Source: Canna indica (Eukaryota > Streptophyta > Magnoliopsida > Zingiberales > Cannaceae). Taken from it: DNA of 64,000 bases. The notes beneath the pieces were generated by a model that saw only the letters and a list, made by a program, of their open reading frames with translations, did no database searches and was not told where the DNA came from. Below are positions 34,301 to 44,694 of the stretch, in pieces (the first letter of the stretch is position 1; each line of letters begins with the position of its first letter). The DNA is taken from assembly GCA_034359265.1 (NCBI GenBank), contig CP136895.1, positions 51,602,001-51,666,000 of the forward strand, in the 5' to 3' direction. A program made the position numbers and the translations under genes.

Positions 34301-34502
34301 AAAATGAATGGGTTATCTTCCATTTCACTAACCTCGGTGATCGACCCTCCTTCTGCGCTGTTCGAGGATTCGCCGATTTACGATCTCGCCGCTGCATTCC
34401 TCTGATTTCTTGCCATTGAACCGAAGAGGACTTCTCAGACTCAGATCCTGATCGATCGCCGATGCCTTGAACAAAAAAACCCAAATCGCCCTCAATCGAG
34501 CT

Positions 34503-34514
34503 GCTCTGATACCA
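34503..34514 (-). promoter_or_regulatory. tRNA-Met primer-binding site
   Basis: Minus strand TGGTATCAGAGC lies directly after an LTR end reading AACATCAACA. Confidence 0.9.
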
Positions 34515-34848
34515 TGTTGATGTTTCAAGAACACACGCTCATTTGCAGGAGGGAAAAAAGGAAAGGTTTGAATGAAGAATTTTAATCTGCGATTAAACTA
34601 AAGATTACAGAGTTTTGAGCTATTTATCAAGCTCCACTGAGTTATGCCAGCTCAACTTATTGAAGCAGAATTACAAATGTACCCATGCACAATAGTTGTC
34701 ATCATCTATACAAGTGACAATAATGTGCATCTATTTATTTCTTAACATGAGCTATAAACTGGAACATAACAGAGAAATAAAAGTATAATTGCAAAGGAAA
34801 GTAAACTGGAAATTGCTATTACTCTGATCCTACATTGAGCTCTTCACA
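34515..34848 (-). repeat. 5' LTR of the copia in the LINE
   Basis: 334 bp. On the minus strand it runs from TGTGAAGAGCTC to CATCAACA. The right border was set by where the LINE reading frame (VCELINEKEWD) resumes. Confidence 0.75.
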
Positions 34849-34849
34849 T

Positions 34850-36180
34850 GCTTCAACAGTTTGCGAGCTCATAAATGAAAAAGAATGGGATACTCAATTA
34901 TTGAGGGAGATGGCAGTGATCTGTTAAATGAAATCCTAAAGATTTATATCCCAAATGATGAAAAAGAGGATAAATGGATATAGGCTCTAAATAAGAAAGG
35001 TAAGATATCCTACAAAATAGCTTATAACTTCCTAAAAAATGAAGACAATGAAAAGAATGATACTTCATTCAACTGGAGAGCTATTTGGAACATGAATGTT
35101 TTACCCAAAATAAAAAATTTCATTTGGAAACTAGCTTATGGAAGGTTGCCCACAACCATGTTGCTAGATAAAATGAGCAATATCCAAATTCATGATTGTT
35201 GTGTGCAAAAATGATATTGACAATATAAAGCACATCCTCCTAGACTGCAACTTTGCTTTGGATTTCTGGAATATGTTGGAAAACACTTTGAACTATCATT
35301 TTGAATTCAAGGAACACTGGGCCCAGGGCAAATGGCTTGATGAAGGCAAGTCATAGGATAAGAGGAAGCTTATCAGTTGCGCGCATAGCTTCAGGCTTTT
35401 GGTTTCTTTGGAAAAACAGAAATGATCACTGTTTCAAGGGGAAAGGAAATGATTATAAGTCAGTTGTTTTCAAAGTTATTGCTGAAGTTTCCAATTACTA
35501 TTTCCTAAACAAAAGTGTAAGTGGTGAAAAGCCATTGGGAAACAAAGTTGACAGTCATCGTGGTCCTATACAAACATGGCATAATAAAAGCAAGAGCTTG
35601 GATACTGATAGTGTTCTGAATCTGATGAGTGAGGACAAGGATACAAAGTTCTGGGTCTTCTATGATGCTTCATGGATCAAACAGAACAACAATACTGGCT
35701 TGGGGTTCAGAATCTTAAATGGTAAAGGTGAAGAGACTTTAATGGGTCACTGCAATGTTAAATCACCTGATGTTCTTACAACTGAATTAAAAGCCATCTG
35801 GCTGTCTTATAAAGGCTGAACAAATGAATCTAAAGCACCTAAAAGTTTTCACTGACAGCAAAAATGCAGTGAATATTTTGTCACAAACTGATAAAGGGCC
35901 TTGGTTTGTCAAGGACCTGGTAAATGACATTTTTAAAATTGCTGATAGGGTTGAAGTCAAGGACTGGATTCATATTCGAAGAGATGCTAATCACAAGCAC
36001 ACCTAATTGCCAAAGCTGGTCTAACTAAAGATGATACCATGTTCTGTCAGTTAGGATGCTGGGAATGCTTTGAAGAGGAAAATTTTGAGAATGGTAGCTT
36101 TAAATTTTTCATAAATTGTTGTCTTGATCATTCTGATGTTGTAACTATTTATTTTCATTTTCAATCAATATCCTCTAATG
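34850..36180 (+). pseudogene. LINE ORF2 C-terminus: zf-RVT and RNase H
   Basis: Continues the LINE cut at about 16480, without the second half of RT. Motifs: VCELINEKEWD, ALNKKGKISYKIAYNFL, then a zf-RVT-like block FNWRAIWNMNVLPKIKNF with HILLDCNFALDFW, then plant-type RNase H (RVT_3): FYDASWIKQNNNTGLGF, TELKAIWLSY, VFTDSKNAVNIL, WIHIRRDANH. Defects include TAG at 34981-34983 (tryptophan expected), a frameshift near 34920, several in 35200-35480, and a shift at about 35818. No poly-A tail was recognised; the 3' end is uncertain. Confidence 0.8.
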
Positions 36181-36529
36181 TAATCAGTAGAGGTATGCTT
36201 CCCTATGTGGAGCCACCCGATGAACAAAATTTGTATGGGAGAGAGAAGGATGTAATATTTTCTTCTATAAATGAAATGCATATAAGCCTAAGGGAACATG
36301 AAAAATGCAGGATTCTGGCGCAAGGTGCACGGCCAATGGCCCTCTGCCCTTGTCTCCCAGATACCGAATGTAATCTGACCCTATAGGTGAGTATTTGTTT
36401 TTTTAAAAAATCAGTACAGTGAGAATATATGAGCCAGACTACTTGTATGCACATAAAACTAGAAGAACCCGTGAAGGAGGAAGGCAAATCAAAAGAACTA
36501 GATAGGATGACTTTGGGACTCAAAGATAA

Positions 36530-37085
36530 GAAAAATTAAGGAGCTTGAGGATTATAAGGTGTCTGAAGAAGCGAGGAGAAATAATTTCTTAGAAGAGCTC
36601 CAATTACTCAAGACTGAGATGGAAGGAGAAATCACTTCTCTCTGAACAGAATGAACAGAAAGCAAAATTGTTGATGGAGATGGAACTGTATATTAAGGAT
36701 ATTAATTACAGAAAGTGAGGAGTCTTTGCAAGAAAAGATTTTGAAAATTGATTTGCTTAAGAAAGAGGAAGCAGTACTAAAGACCAAAGTAAGCACATCA
36801 CTGCAGGAAATAACTGAACTAACGCATATAAAAGATCAAAAATAATTAAATATTATTGCAGAACTGAAATCTGAAGCAGCAACCCTTGGACAAAAGTGCA
36901 ATGATCTCAAGAATGCCTTGCATGAATATGAGTTGGAAAAAGAGAATCTACATAAACCAAATTCACATTCAAGCTGTAGTCTTTTGGAGGAAAAACAATT
37001 AACCAACAACTTGGAAGAAGAAATTGATGGCAACGACATAACTACAAAAACAAAAGTAAGGATCAACATGAATGGTATATTTACT
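36530..37085 (+). pseudogene. coiled-coil protein relic
   Basis: Successive open pieces encode heptad-like, Glu/Lys/Leu-rich sequence: EARRNNFLEELQLLKTEMEG, then LQEKILKIDLLKKEEAVL, then ELKSEAATLGQKCNDLKNAL. They sit in changing frames with stops. This resembles long myosin-like or USO1-like plant coiled-coil proteins, but low complexity makes family assignment unsafe. It may be a retrocopy or captured piece of a host gene. Confidence 0.35.
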
Positions 37086-38645
37086 TTGGCATAGCATGCT
37101 TTCATAGAAGATAGAAACTAACATACCATAATACTTTGTAGATAAACTTATTCGCAATATTGCTTAAATTGCTGCATTTTTAAATTATTCTTCCTTATAT
37201 ATAATTTTGTATTGAACTTTCTATGAAGCTTCCGATCTCCGGCAGACATCCACCTCGGGTACCCCTTCTAGTCCCTCTCGTACACCACATCTTGTTGTTC
37301 GTGAGCAGCCAGAAGCTGGCGACTGCTGGTGATCTGGATATTGGAGAGGTTGAGGATTTTGAGCAGCAGCGCTAGCTTATGCACAATGGTGATGCTGTTG
37401 CTGGTGAGCTGCATGGAGTTGAGGAGGCGATGGCTATGGCAACTCTCACAAATGATGATGATGGTTAGGTTTGAGCAACTGTAGGGATGAGCAATGGTGG
37501 TGGGACCACCTCGTCAATAGTAAGGGTAAGACCCCTTCCTCTAATATGATTTCCCTCTCTCCCCGTAGCATCACTTTATACAAAAACCGACACAGAAAGA
37601 GAACATAGCAGTTCAAAAGCGAAGAATAAAGGACAATGCTGCTTCCTTCGCCGAGCTTAATTCCAATTCGTAATCCTGACGTGTCGTTGGAACCACAAAA
37701 GAGGATAAGGAGAAGCGAATGCATCAGTCTGAAGGCCAATACGGGTGAAAATAGGTCAGGCGGACCTGTGGTCTGGCCTGAATTTATCTTGGTCTGGCTT
37801 GACCTTTTTAAAAAAATATCCAGGCCCAAGCTTATTTTTAGGTATATTTTTTTTATCAGACCAGGTCAAACTCATTATAAAGCCTATTGAGCCTGAGCCT
37901 GTTTAGTATATATAATATATAATATTATTAGTTTATTATATATTTACATTATATGTAATAATATATATATATATATATATATTAATTTAATAAAATAATT
38001 ATTATTATTGTTATGTTTAAATTTATTGTTATTATTTTTGTATTGAAATTCGAAAGTAGATTTTATAAACATGTTTCAAGTTTTAGCAGATTTTATAAAC
38101 AGGCCAAAGGCCAGGCCTATGAACATGCCAGGCTCATGCCGAAAAAATAGCCTATAACAAATCACAGGTCAAGCTCATACTAATTTTTTTACTATACATA
38201 CCTGGCCAGAGGCTAGTGACGAAATCTCCAGACTACCGCTGCCATCCATCCGACCATCTAGGTGTGGCCAAGTCCAGACCCCTTGCTCATCGTCTGTCGC
38301 TGCTTCAGCTTCGTTACCGCCATCGCTGCCCTCCTGTGCGTAGCTGTTACCATACGATCCTTCAAGAACGGATCCGATGTACCTACCTTTGTCTTCTTTC
38401 TTTTCTCCTTTCATCTCATTTTCCCTTCCCGATTTTAGCGCCTATGGGTAGATTTTTGGTGGGATATTTCGACGCTACGCAGTTGCTATCACCCTCTTCG
38501 TGAAGAAGAAGAAGAACAGGAGGTGGTACCTGGTAGCCCCTCCTCCTCCTAGTGGTACCTGGCGGCCCCTCCTCCGACGGGACCTCCGTCCTCGAGTTCC
38601 AGCTTCTGTTTTGACAACTTTTTCAAGAAAGGCTAAGGTGGGAGC
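37086..38645. other. degenerate intergenic sequence, no gene recognised
   Basis: 37740-38215 has GGCCAGGC/GCCTGGCC-like motifs around an AT-rich middle, reminiscent of a decayed hAT-type MITE, but I could not find matching ends or a target duplication. An (AT)n run lies at 37959-37982. Confidence 0.4.
37959..37982. repeat. (AT)n microsatellite
   Basis: Pure AT dinucleotide run within AT-rich DNA. Confidence 0.9.
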
Positions 38646-39598
38646 TTGATGAGAAAATTAGGAATTGCTTGGGATGTCGGCCAAGCTATTTCTCCTTTTG
38701 TTACGAATGGATTTGTGAGAGTTGATGCTGCACATTGGAATAGGAGTTTGGATGAAGATTGGAAGAGGTCTACAACAAAGAAGAAGAAGGCCACATTTAA
38801 GGTCGACAAAAACCGGAGGATGAAGGCAATCTCAAATCCTCTTATATGTTAATTATACGCTATTGGTATTGACCGTTCGACAGCCCTAATTTTCATTAAT
38901 GGATAGTTTAAATCGTCATTAAAATCGTGCAGTAGTGGATACGTGACAATTTCACTGAGACAAACAGTTTCTAAAATTTTAATTAATTAAATTTGGAGAG
39001 AGTTAATTAACTTAAATTAAGAGAGAGAAAGGTACATGGCTTTAATTAAAGAGAAAGAGCATATGTAAAAAGAGAGAGAATACGTGGATTTAATCAAGAG
39101 AGATAAATTCATTAAATTATATATTAAAATAGATAAATTTAAAGAAAACCTAAAATTAACGTGTCAGCAAGCATGACTTTTAAAGGTGCCACGTGACACT
39201 TTTGAATTTTGCTATATATATATGGGAGGGAACAATCTTATATTTGTTATTCTAGGGAACAATCTTATATTTATTTCAAGAATAACAAGAGACAAAATTG
39301 ACAAACTTACAAAAACTTTAATGATGAATCCTCTTCTCTTCAAATCCTCCACTTTTGAAGCCAAGCAATTTTTGCTATCTTGTGTTCATGTCCTCCATTT
39401 TTCTCTCATGAAATTATGTAAATATATATCTTAAATTTTGAAGTTTTTCTCATTTCAATTTGATTCTTTCATTTGTGTCAATTATATTCAATCATTTATT
39501 ATCCGTCAACGATCCTATTAAAATGATGATGCAACATACTAATGTGGTTAAGATATAAATTTTTAATATTAAAATTTTATAAACTTTGACGTTGCATT

Positions 39599-39599
<1 letters not shown>
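38646..39599. other. no recognised gene; short open frame at 38646-38852
   Basis: A 68-codon plus-strand frame (MRKLGIAWDVGQ...) has no family I recognise and no supporting context, so I do not call it a gene. The rest is AT-rich, with repeated GAGAGA and TTAATTAA motifs. Confidence 0.3.

Positions 39600-39635
<36 letters not shown>
39600..39635. repeat. (TC)n microsatellite
   Basis: About 18 TC units. Confidence 0.95.
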
Positions 39636-39637
<2 letters not shown>

Positions 39638-40312
39638 TATCTCAAATTGAAAAATTGTAACTCAAAACTATAGCGACAATATTGAATACTAAATACCTAG
39701 AGAAAAGACACTTATCGATGCTACTTGTTATGTTCTTTGAAATCCAAGTTCCCCTGAGTGACCCTTTGCATCAAGGCGTAGCCACCAGTAGTGAACTCCT
39801 GCAGTAGATTGAATGTTGCCGCGGACTAGCAATAGGCCCTTATCATCCTTTGAGGATTCAGAACTTTGGATTTCTCAACAAGACATCACCGTTCACATTG
39901 TCGGCTTTGTAGCTCGTAAGCTTCACTCCATCTCGTTCCTCGAAGGCGCGACTTTGCAAACTGGTCTACCATCCACCCACCTACACCAAATCACCACCGA
40001 CCATCCTATCATTAGAAGAATAACAATCCCATATTGCATATCCCTTCAATCAACAACTCGGACATCAAATCTTTGTTTTCTCTCATCACTAGGCATCTAG
40101 CCACCAAACATAAGGACGATGCCCATCTGGAGGTGGACGTTGAAGGTATCATGAATATTGTTAGCATTGAACTCCTTGAAGCTCTCGGGAGAATCATCGC
40201 CCCTAGAGGAGGAACACCCGACCAACGGCTTCGTTCGCTCCTCTAAATGACAAGCCTCCTAAGAGAACACAATCTGCGAGAAGAGAGATGGAGATGAAGG
40301 GTGGCAACAATG

Positions 40313-40316
<4 letters not shown>
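39636..40316. other. low-copy-looking sequence, gene not recognised
   Basis: More balanced in composition than its surroundings, with overlapping open frames (39813-40100, 40034-40246 plus; 40012-40197 minus). None shows a motif I know. It could be a decayed host exon. Confidence 0.25.

Positions 40317-40355
<39 letters not shown>
40317..40355. repeat. (GA)n microsatellite
   Basis: About 19 GA units. Confidence 0.95.
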
Positions 40356-40357
<2 letters not shown>

Positions 40358-40901
40358 ACCTAGACGGCGACGACAGGGAGGACGAGTGAGAGCAACGAGA
40401 GCAGTGAGACGCCGAGACATACGAGAGAGCAGCAAGGTTAGAGTTTTGTTTATAGGGGCATTCCCATATTTTCTCTCAGTATCCTTTGCCCTCTCAACTA
40501 TCTCCCCATACCTGATAATTAATCAATAATATCTTCCATGTTTGCAACAATTAAACTTTATATACATTAATTAGAATTGGCCATCAATCAATTCATATTT
40601 CCATTAAGATCAATTCTAAAAATAAATAGATTAATTTATATTTTAGCTTTTAAATTAAGATTACTTCGATCTATATCCCACTAGAATCGGATTTAAATAA
40701 TATTCAAAGCTCGTAGCAAACAACGGGTAGGATTTGATAAATCCTACACACCAATCATATCCCGTGAAATAAACGTGCTATTATGTTACATTTAAATTCG
40801 TATTTTTAGTAAAATAGCATATTCATATTTTCCTTTGATAGAAAACCATACCAAACATGAATTTAAAGTTGCTTTTGAAAAGGTTTGATAGAAAAAAGAA
40901 T
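40356..40901. other. no gene seen
   Basis: AT-rich sequence up to the foldback element; nothing recognised. Confidence 0.4.
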
Positions 40902-41096
40902 GATAATTATCTAAATATATCCTGAACTATGCACTTTGTCTCATTTGTGATCAATTTCAAAATATTATCAAATTGTATCCCAAACTTTGACATTTGTCTC
41001 AATTACATCCTCCCGTTAACTCTCCATCGGTAGCACCGTTAAGGCGATGACGTGGTGTTCTAATTATGTGGATTAAAATAATATATTTTTATCTAA

Positions 41097-43752
41097 TGTA
41101 ATATCCTAGACATTAATTCTAATTTACGTTAATTGTGTGTGTGATTGCCAGCCTAGTGGACTAGTTCAAGGTCGAACCGAGTCGACTCATGGTCCGGTGC
41201 GAGCTTGCAAGCTTGGGTAAGTAGGAATATGAGTTATAGAAATTTTGCTTGCACTGATAAATTTATTTAATTCTATGATGTGTATGCATGATGGTTTAAT
41301 TATGTGCATGTGGATGTGTGTATGTTGGTTGCTTGTAATTTAGCGTGGGATTAGAATAGGATTAACTAAGTTAGCGGGTTCGGGTTTGGCTTGAGGCGGA
41401 TGCGGGTTTGATAAAGGGTTTAGTGGAGTTAGGGTTGAGGAGGGAGTATAAAAAACCCTCCCCTTGGCTTGCAACTCCCCATTGGAGTCATACAACCAAT
41501 TTGGAGAAGAGGAGCCGCCAGCTAGCCAGCCGCCCCTCTCCTCCCCCTTGGAGCCGCCACCCTCAAGAGCCGAGCCGCCGAGCTTCTCCTCTTTTTCCTC
41601 TCCTTCTTCCTTCCCTTTGGAGCCAAGCCGAGAGGAGCCACTTGAGCGAGCCAACCCCTATCTTTCCCTCTCTTCCTCTCTCTTCAAGCCGGTGGCTTGA
41701 GGAGGAGCCGCCTCCCCCTCTTCCCCCTTCTTGAGTCAAGTCGCCATCTTTTGAAGCCGATTTCGAGGGCCGTTGTCTGGGATTTCTCCTCTTATCATCC
41801 TTCCTATCGGGTGAGTGGTTTTACCTCTCCTTTTTCGAGTTTTCTCGTGATCTTGAGCCAATTTGGGGCATCATCTAGTTCTTGAGATTTTTGCCGAATC
41901 GTGAGTTTTGAACGCCGTGTTCTTGTGCCGATTTGTGTGAGGAGAGCCCGCGATCCTCCCTTTGTGGCTCGGCAGCCCTAGGCTTACCCTAGGGGTACTC
42001 GGCCAAAGGAGAAGCAAGGGTGCCCTCAAGGTGTTATTCTTGAAGTGTAAAACTTGATTTGTTTGCCTAATTAGGTTCTTGAATTGTGGTTGCATGCCTT
42101 AGATTTAAATCTGTGATTTTTGGGTAGAAATCATATTATAAGATTAAGATCTTGATATTAATGCCATGGGGATTCTTGAAAAGGGGTTATTGATCATGAT
42201 GCTTGTTTCTTGATTAAGGTGTTGTGGATACTTGTTAATCAAGTGTAATAAGCATGAAATCTGTGAAATTGATCTTGAGATTAGTATTCTATTTTAATGA
42301 TAAATTAAGGATTTAATTTCTGTGAATTTTTGGATTTATTTTCAAGATATGCTGAAAATTCAATGTTGCTGGAATTTCACGGTGTGATGATGAATCTGTG
42401 TTGTTTTTGAAATTCATATTGTGGTGTGTATATTTCTCTGAACATAGTCGTGTAACATATCATTTTGACCATAGAAAATAGTTTGGAAATATAGGACATA
42501 CTCTGGAGGTCAGATTCGGGTTAGATATATCAGTTTGGGGCATAACAGTAAGCTAAACAAAACTCTAAAACAAAACCCTAATCTTGGTGATCTAAATTTT
42601 AATTGCATAATTAAAATTGGGCAAAGGGTCAACATAATCTGTTATGAACCAACAAGTAAAGTTTATGCATGAAATTGGGGTCGGATATTGGAGTGTCGAG
42701 ATGATTTCCAATAAGGACACCCTAAGACACCGTAGGAGAGACTTGACTTAGGTCATGTTGCGTCATATCTTTATCAATGACGGAGAGACTCGTTGAGGAC
42801 CCAAATTTTGGGCTAGTCCCGGGAGATTGGATGGCTAATTCCCAATATGTGGAACAAGTTCGGTTGAGCAAATCCCGATTGTTCTATTTTGGCCTCATGG
42901 GATAAGTTTGGAGGGTCTACTTGATTATTCCTGTGATATCCTAAAGGGGTAAGTTCGGAGGGCCTACCTGATTACCCTTGTGATATCTTAAAGGGGCTAG
43001 TTCGGATGGGTGATTCTCGATTGTCCCTTCGCGTCTCGTGGAGCAAGTTCGGAGGGCTTTCCCGATTGCTCCCGAGTTTCTTTATACTAGGATAAGTTCG
43101 GAGGGTCTTCCCAATTATCCTAGTATGTGTTGTTGCCTTAGGGCATGGTAGGCTTAGGCATGTTGATCTTCACCGTTTGGGTGGTGGCCTGACGGCTTGT
43201 TAGCTGGTCACTCCCTTGTGACCTTTTTCTGCTTGAGTAAGGAGTTTTGCTTTATGCATCATATCTATGTTTGTTTGTTTTTTGTGAGGGTTGGTAGAAC
43301 CGCTCACTGAGTTCTTTTGAACTCACCCGTTGTCGTTGTTTTATTTTGCAGAGCCTGACCGGTGAGGTGGGCTAGAGCACTTGGCGTGGCTGGAGGGCAG
43401 AGGAGCTACATTGATCTCATAGCAGTCCTAGTTAGGGGTCGTAGTCGAGTTTTGGTAGTTAGTGATGCACCTATATTTTAGTGTTTTAGAGTTGTAGTCC
43501 ATTGGGAATATTTATGTCTTTATTTCAGATTTCATTGTAATTGAACAGTTGAACTTGTTTTGTTATTTTCGTACTTTATATTTTGCTGAACTTACTTATA
43601 ATGAATTCTGGTTTTGATTTTTCATTTGAAATAAATCTTGTTTACTTCTTTCCTCTATTTTTATTGTTGAGTTGACATGTGCATGGTTTAGGCTGCAGGG
43701 TGTAGGCACGTATACCCTGGCCGGTCACGTGATCCTAAGTTGGGGCGTGACA
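41097..43752 (+). mobile_element. Ty3/gypsy Tekay-like solo LTR (LTR B)
   Basis: TGTAATATCC...GGGGCGTGACA, 2656 bp, no internal region. The flanking pentamers TCTAA and TTTGA differ by two transitions; comparing the two arms of the foldback element supports this as a decayed duplication. TATAAAAAA at 41447; donor GG/GTGAGTGG with GT at 41811; acceptor TTATTTTGCAG ending 43351, followed by AGCCTGACCGGTGAGG. The stem TGAGTTC/GAACTCA lies at 43308-43325. Hairpin array at 42852-43123. Confidence 0.9.
42852..43123 (+). repeat. hairpin array B: constant 19-base core, covarying arms
   Basis: Core consensus GTTCGGAGGGYYTWCCYGA. Arms: GAACAA/TTGTTC (42852, 42879); GGGATAA/TTATTCC (42899, 42925); GGGTAA/TTACCC (42947, 42972); a weak unit near 42993-43027; GGAGCAA/TTGCTCC (43040, 43066); and a 12-bp pair ending CTAGGATAA/TTATCCTAG (43087, 43115). 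Arm sequence changes from unit to unit on both sides together. Confidence 0.8.
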
Positions 43753-44233
43753 TTTGAAAAATATAAAAATCTCACGTCAATTTATATTAAATAATATAAA
43801 ATAATATTTTATATTAAAAAATCACTCCATGTTCACCCCGACATGGCACGGAGTGATTCTTTAATATAAAATAAAAAACATTATTTTATATTATTTAATA
43901 TAAATTAAAGTGATTTTTATTTTTTAAATAAAAAATATTATTTTAATCCACGTTAGAAAGCCATGTCATCGTCTTAACCGGGCTACAGACGGAGAGTTAA
44001 TGGGAGGATGTAATTGAGACAAATGCTAAAGTTTGGGATATAATTTGATAATATTTTGGAATTGGCCACAAATGAGAAAAAATATATAGTTCAAGATATA
44101 TTTAGGTAATTACCGAAAAAAATTACATATTGAAAAGAAAATTCATATTTAGTTGAGGAAAAAGGATAACATGATCCGGCTTGATGCTAAGATGGCATAA
44201 TAATTGATTTTAAATTAAAAAGAAATTGAAGAA

Positions 44234-44305
44234 GGGGCATTCCGAGAATCGAACTCTGGTCCTCTCGCACCCAGAGCAAGAATAATACGACTAAACCAAA
44301 TGGCC
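44234..44305 (-). pseudogene. tRNA-Pro(UGG)-like pseudogene
   Basis: A 72-nt cloverleaf-like match to plant tRNA-Pro: acceptor GGCCATT/AATGCCC with a C:C mismatch, anticodon arm with TGG, intact B-box core GTTCGATTC. By comparison with the recalled gene there are about eight differences, including loss of the invariant U33 (C here) and a T-stem mismatch. It is probably not functional. Confidence 0.7.
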
Positions 44306-44694
44306 ACACATTTTATTTAATTCAAAAAACAAAAAAAAAAAATATTAGATTAAACTCACTTTTAATCATTACCATTATTAATATCATGTTATAGAGAGAG
44401 AGACTCCAATATCATGTTAGTTTCTTAAAATTTTAATATTAAAAATTCATATTTTATCTACATCAGCATATCACATCATTAGCAATGACAATTTGAACCA
44501 GTTAACCATGATTAACTAATTAACCAAAGCAGAAAATTCGGTTAACGTTTGAGGTTGGATTTTGATTAGTAAAATTGGGAAACTGGTCTAATCTGGCCTG
44601 GTTTGGATTACTACCTCGCGATTAACCGATAACTAAAAGTTGAAACCGGTTAGAAATTATTTCTACAACCAAACATTATAAGATACATAAATAA
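44306..44694. other. no gene seen
   Basis: AT-rich, with AACCGGTTA- and GTTAACC-like motifs (44515-44660) that may belong to a decayed MITE. Confidence 0.35.

Larger units (their letters stand above)
16475..34848 (-). mobile_element. Ty1/copia element interrupting the LINE, itself split by CACTA
   Basis: Reading leftwards: 5' LTR 34848-34515, primer-binding site 34514-34503, short leader, almost no gag, protease, integrase, then RT and RNase H on the far side of the CACTA transposon. RNase H ends at about 16475 with no 3' LTR, so the 3' end is truncated at the LINE junction. The short LTR (334 bp) and protein motifs suggest an Ale/Retrofit-like or related lineage (tentative). Confidence 0.82.
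40902..44114. mobile_element. foldback / long-TIR DNA element (possibly MULE-type), split by solo LTR B
   Basis: Left end 40902-41096 and right end 43753-44114 are near-perfect inverted copies: CTAAATATATCCTGAACTAT at the left against ATAGTTCAAGATATATTTAG at the right, and on through a GATGACGTGG / CCATGTCATC stretch. Without the LTR the element is about 550 bp and palindromic to its centre near 43840 (TTCACCCCGACATGG). A-rich 9-bp flanks (AAAAAGAAT and GAAAAAAAT) would fit a decayed 9-bp duplication. No coding capacity. Confidence 0.75.

Noticed and set aside
37740..38215. Complete hAT-type MITE
   Set aside because: GGCCAGGC-like motifs are suggestive, but I found no matching terminal repeats or 8-bp duplication.
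39813..40246. Host gene exon
   Set aside because: Composition is gene-like but no motif or splice structure could be recognised; left as unassigned.
41340..41734. Pro/Ser/Glu-rich open frames in LTR B
   Set aside because: They coincide with the GC-rich first-exon-like region of the LTR; the other LTRs lack equivalent frames.
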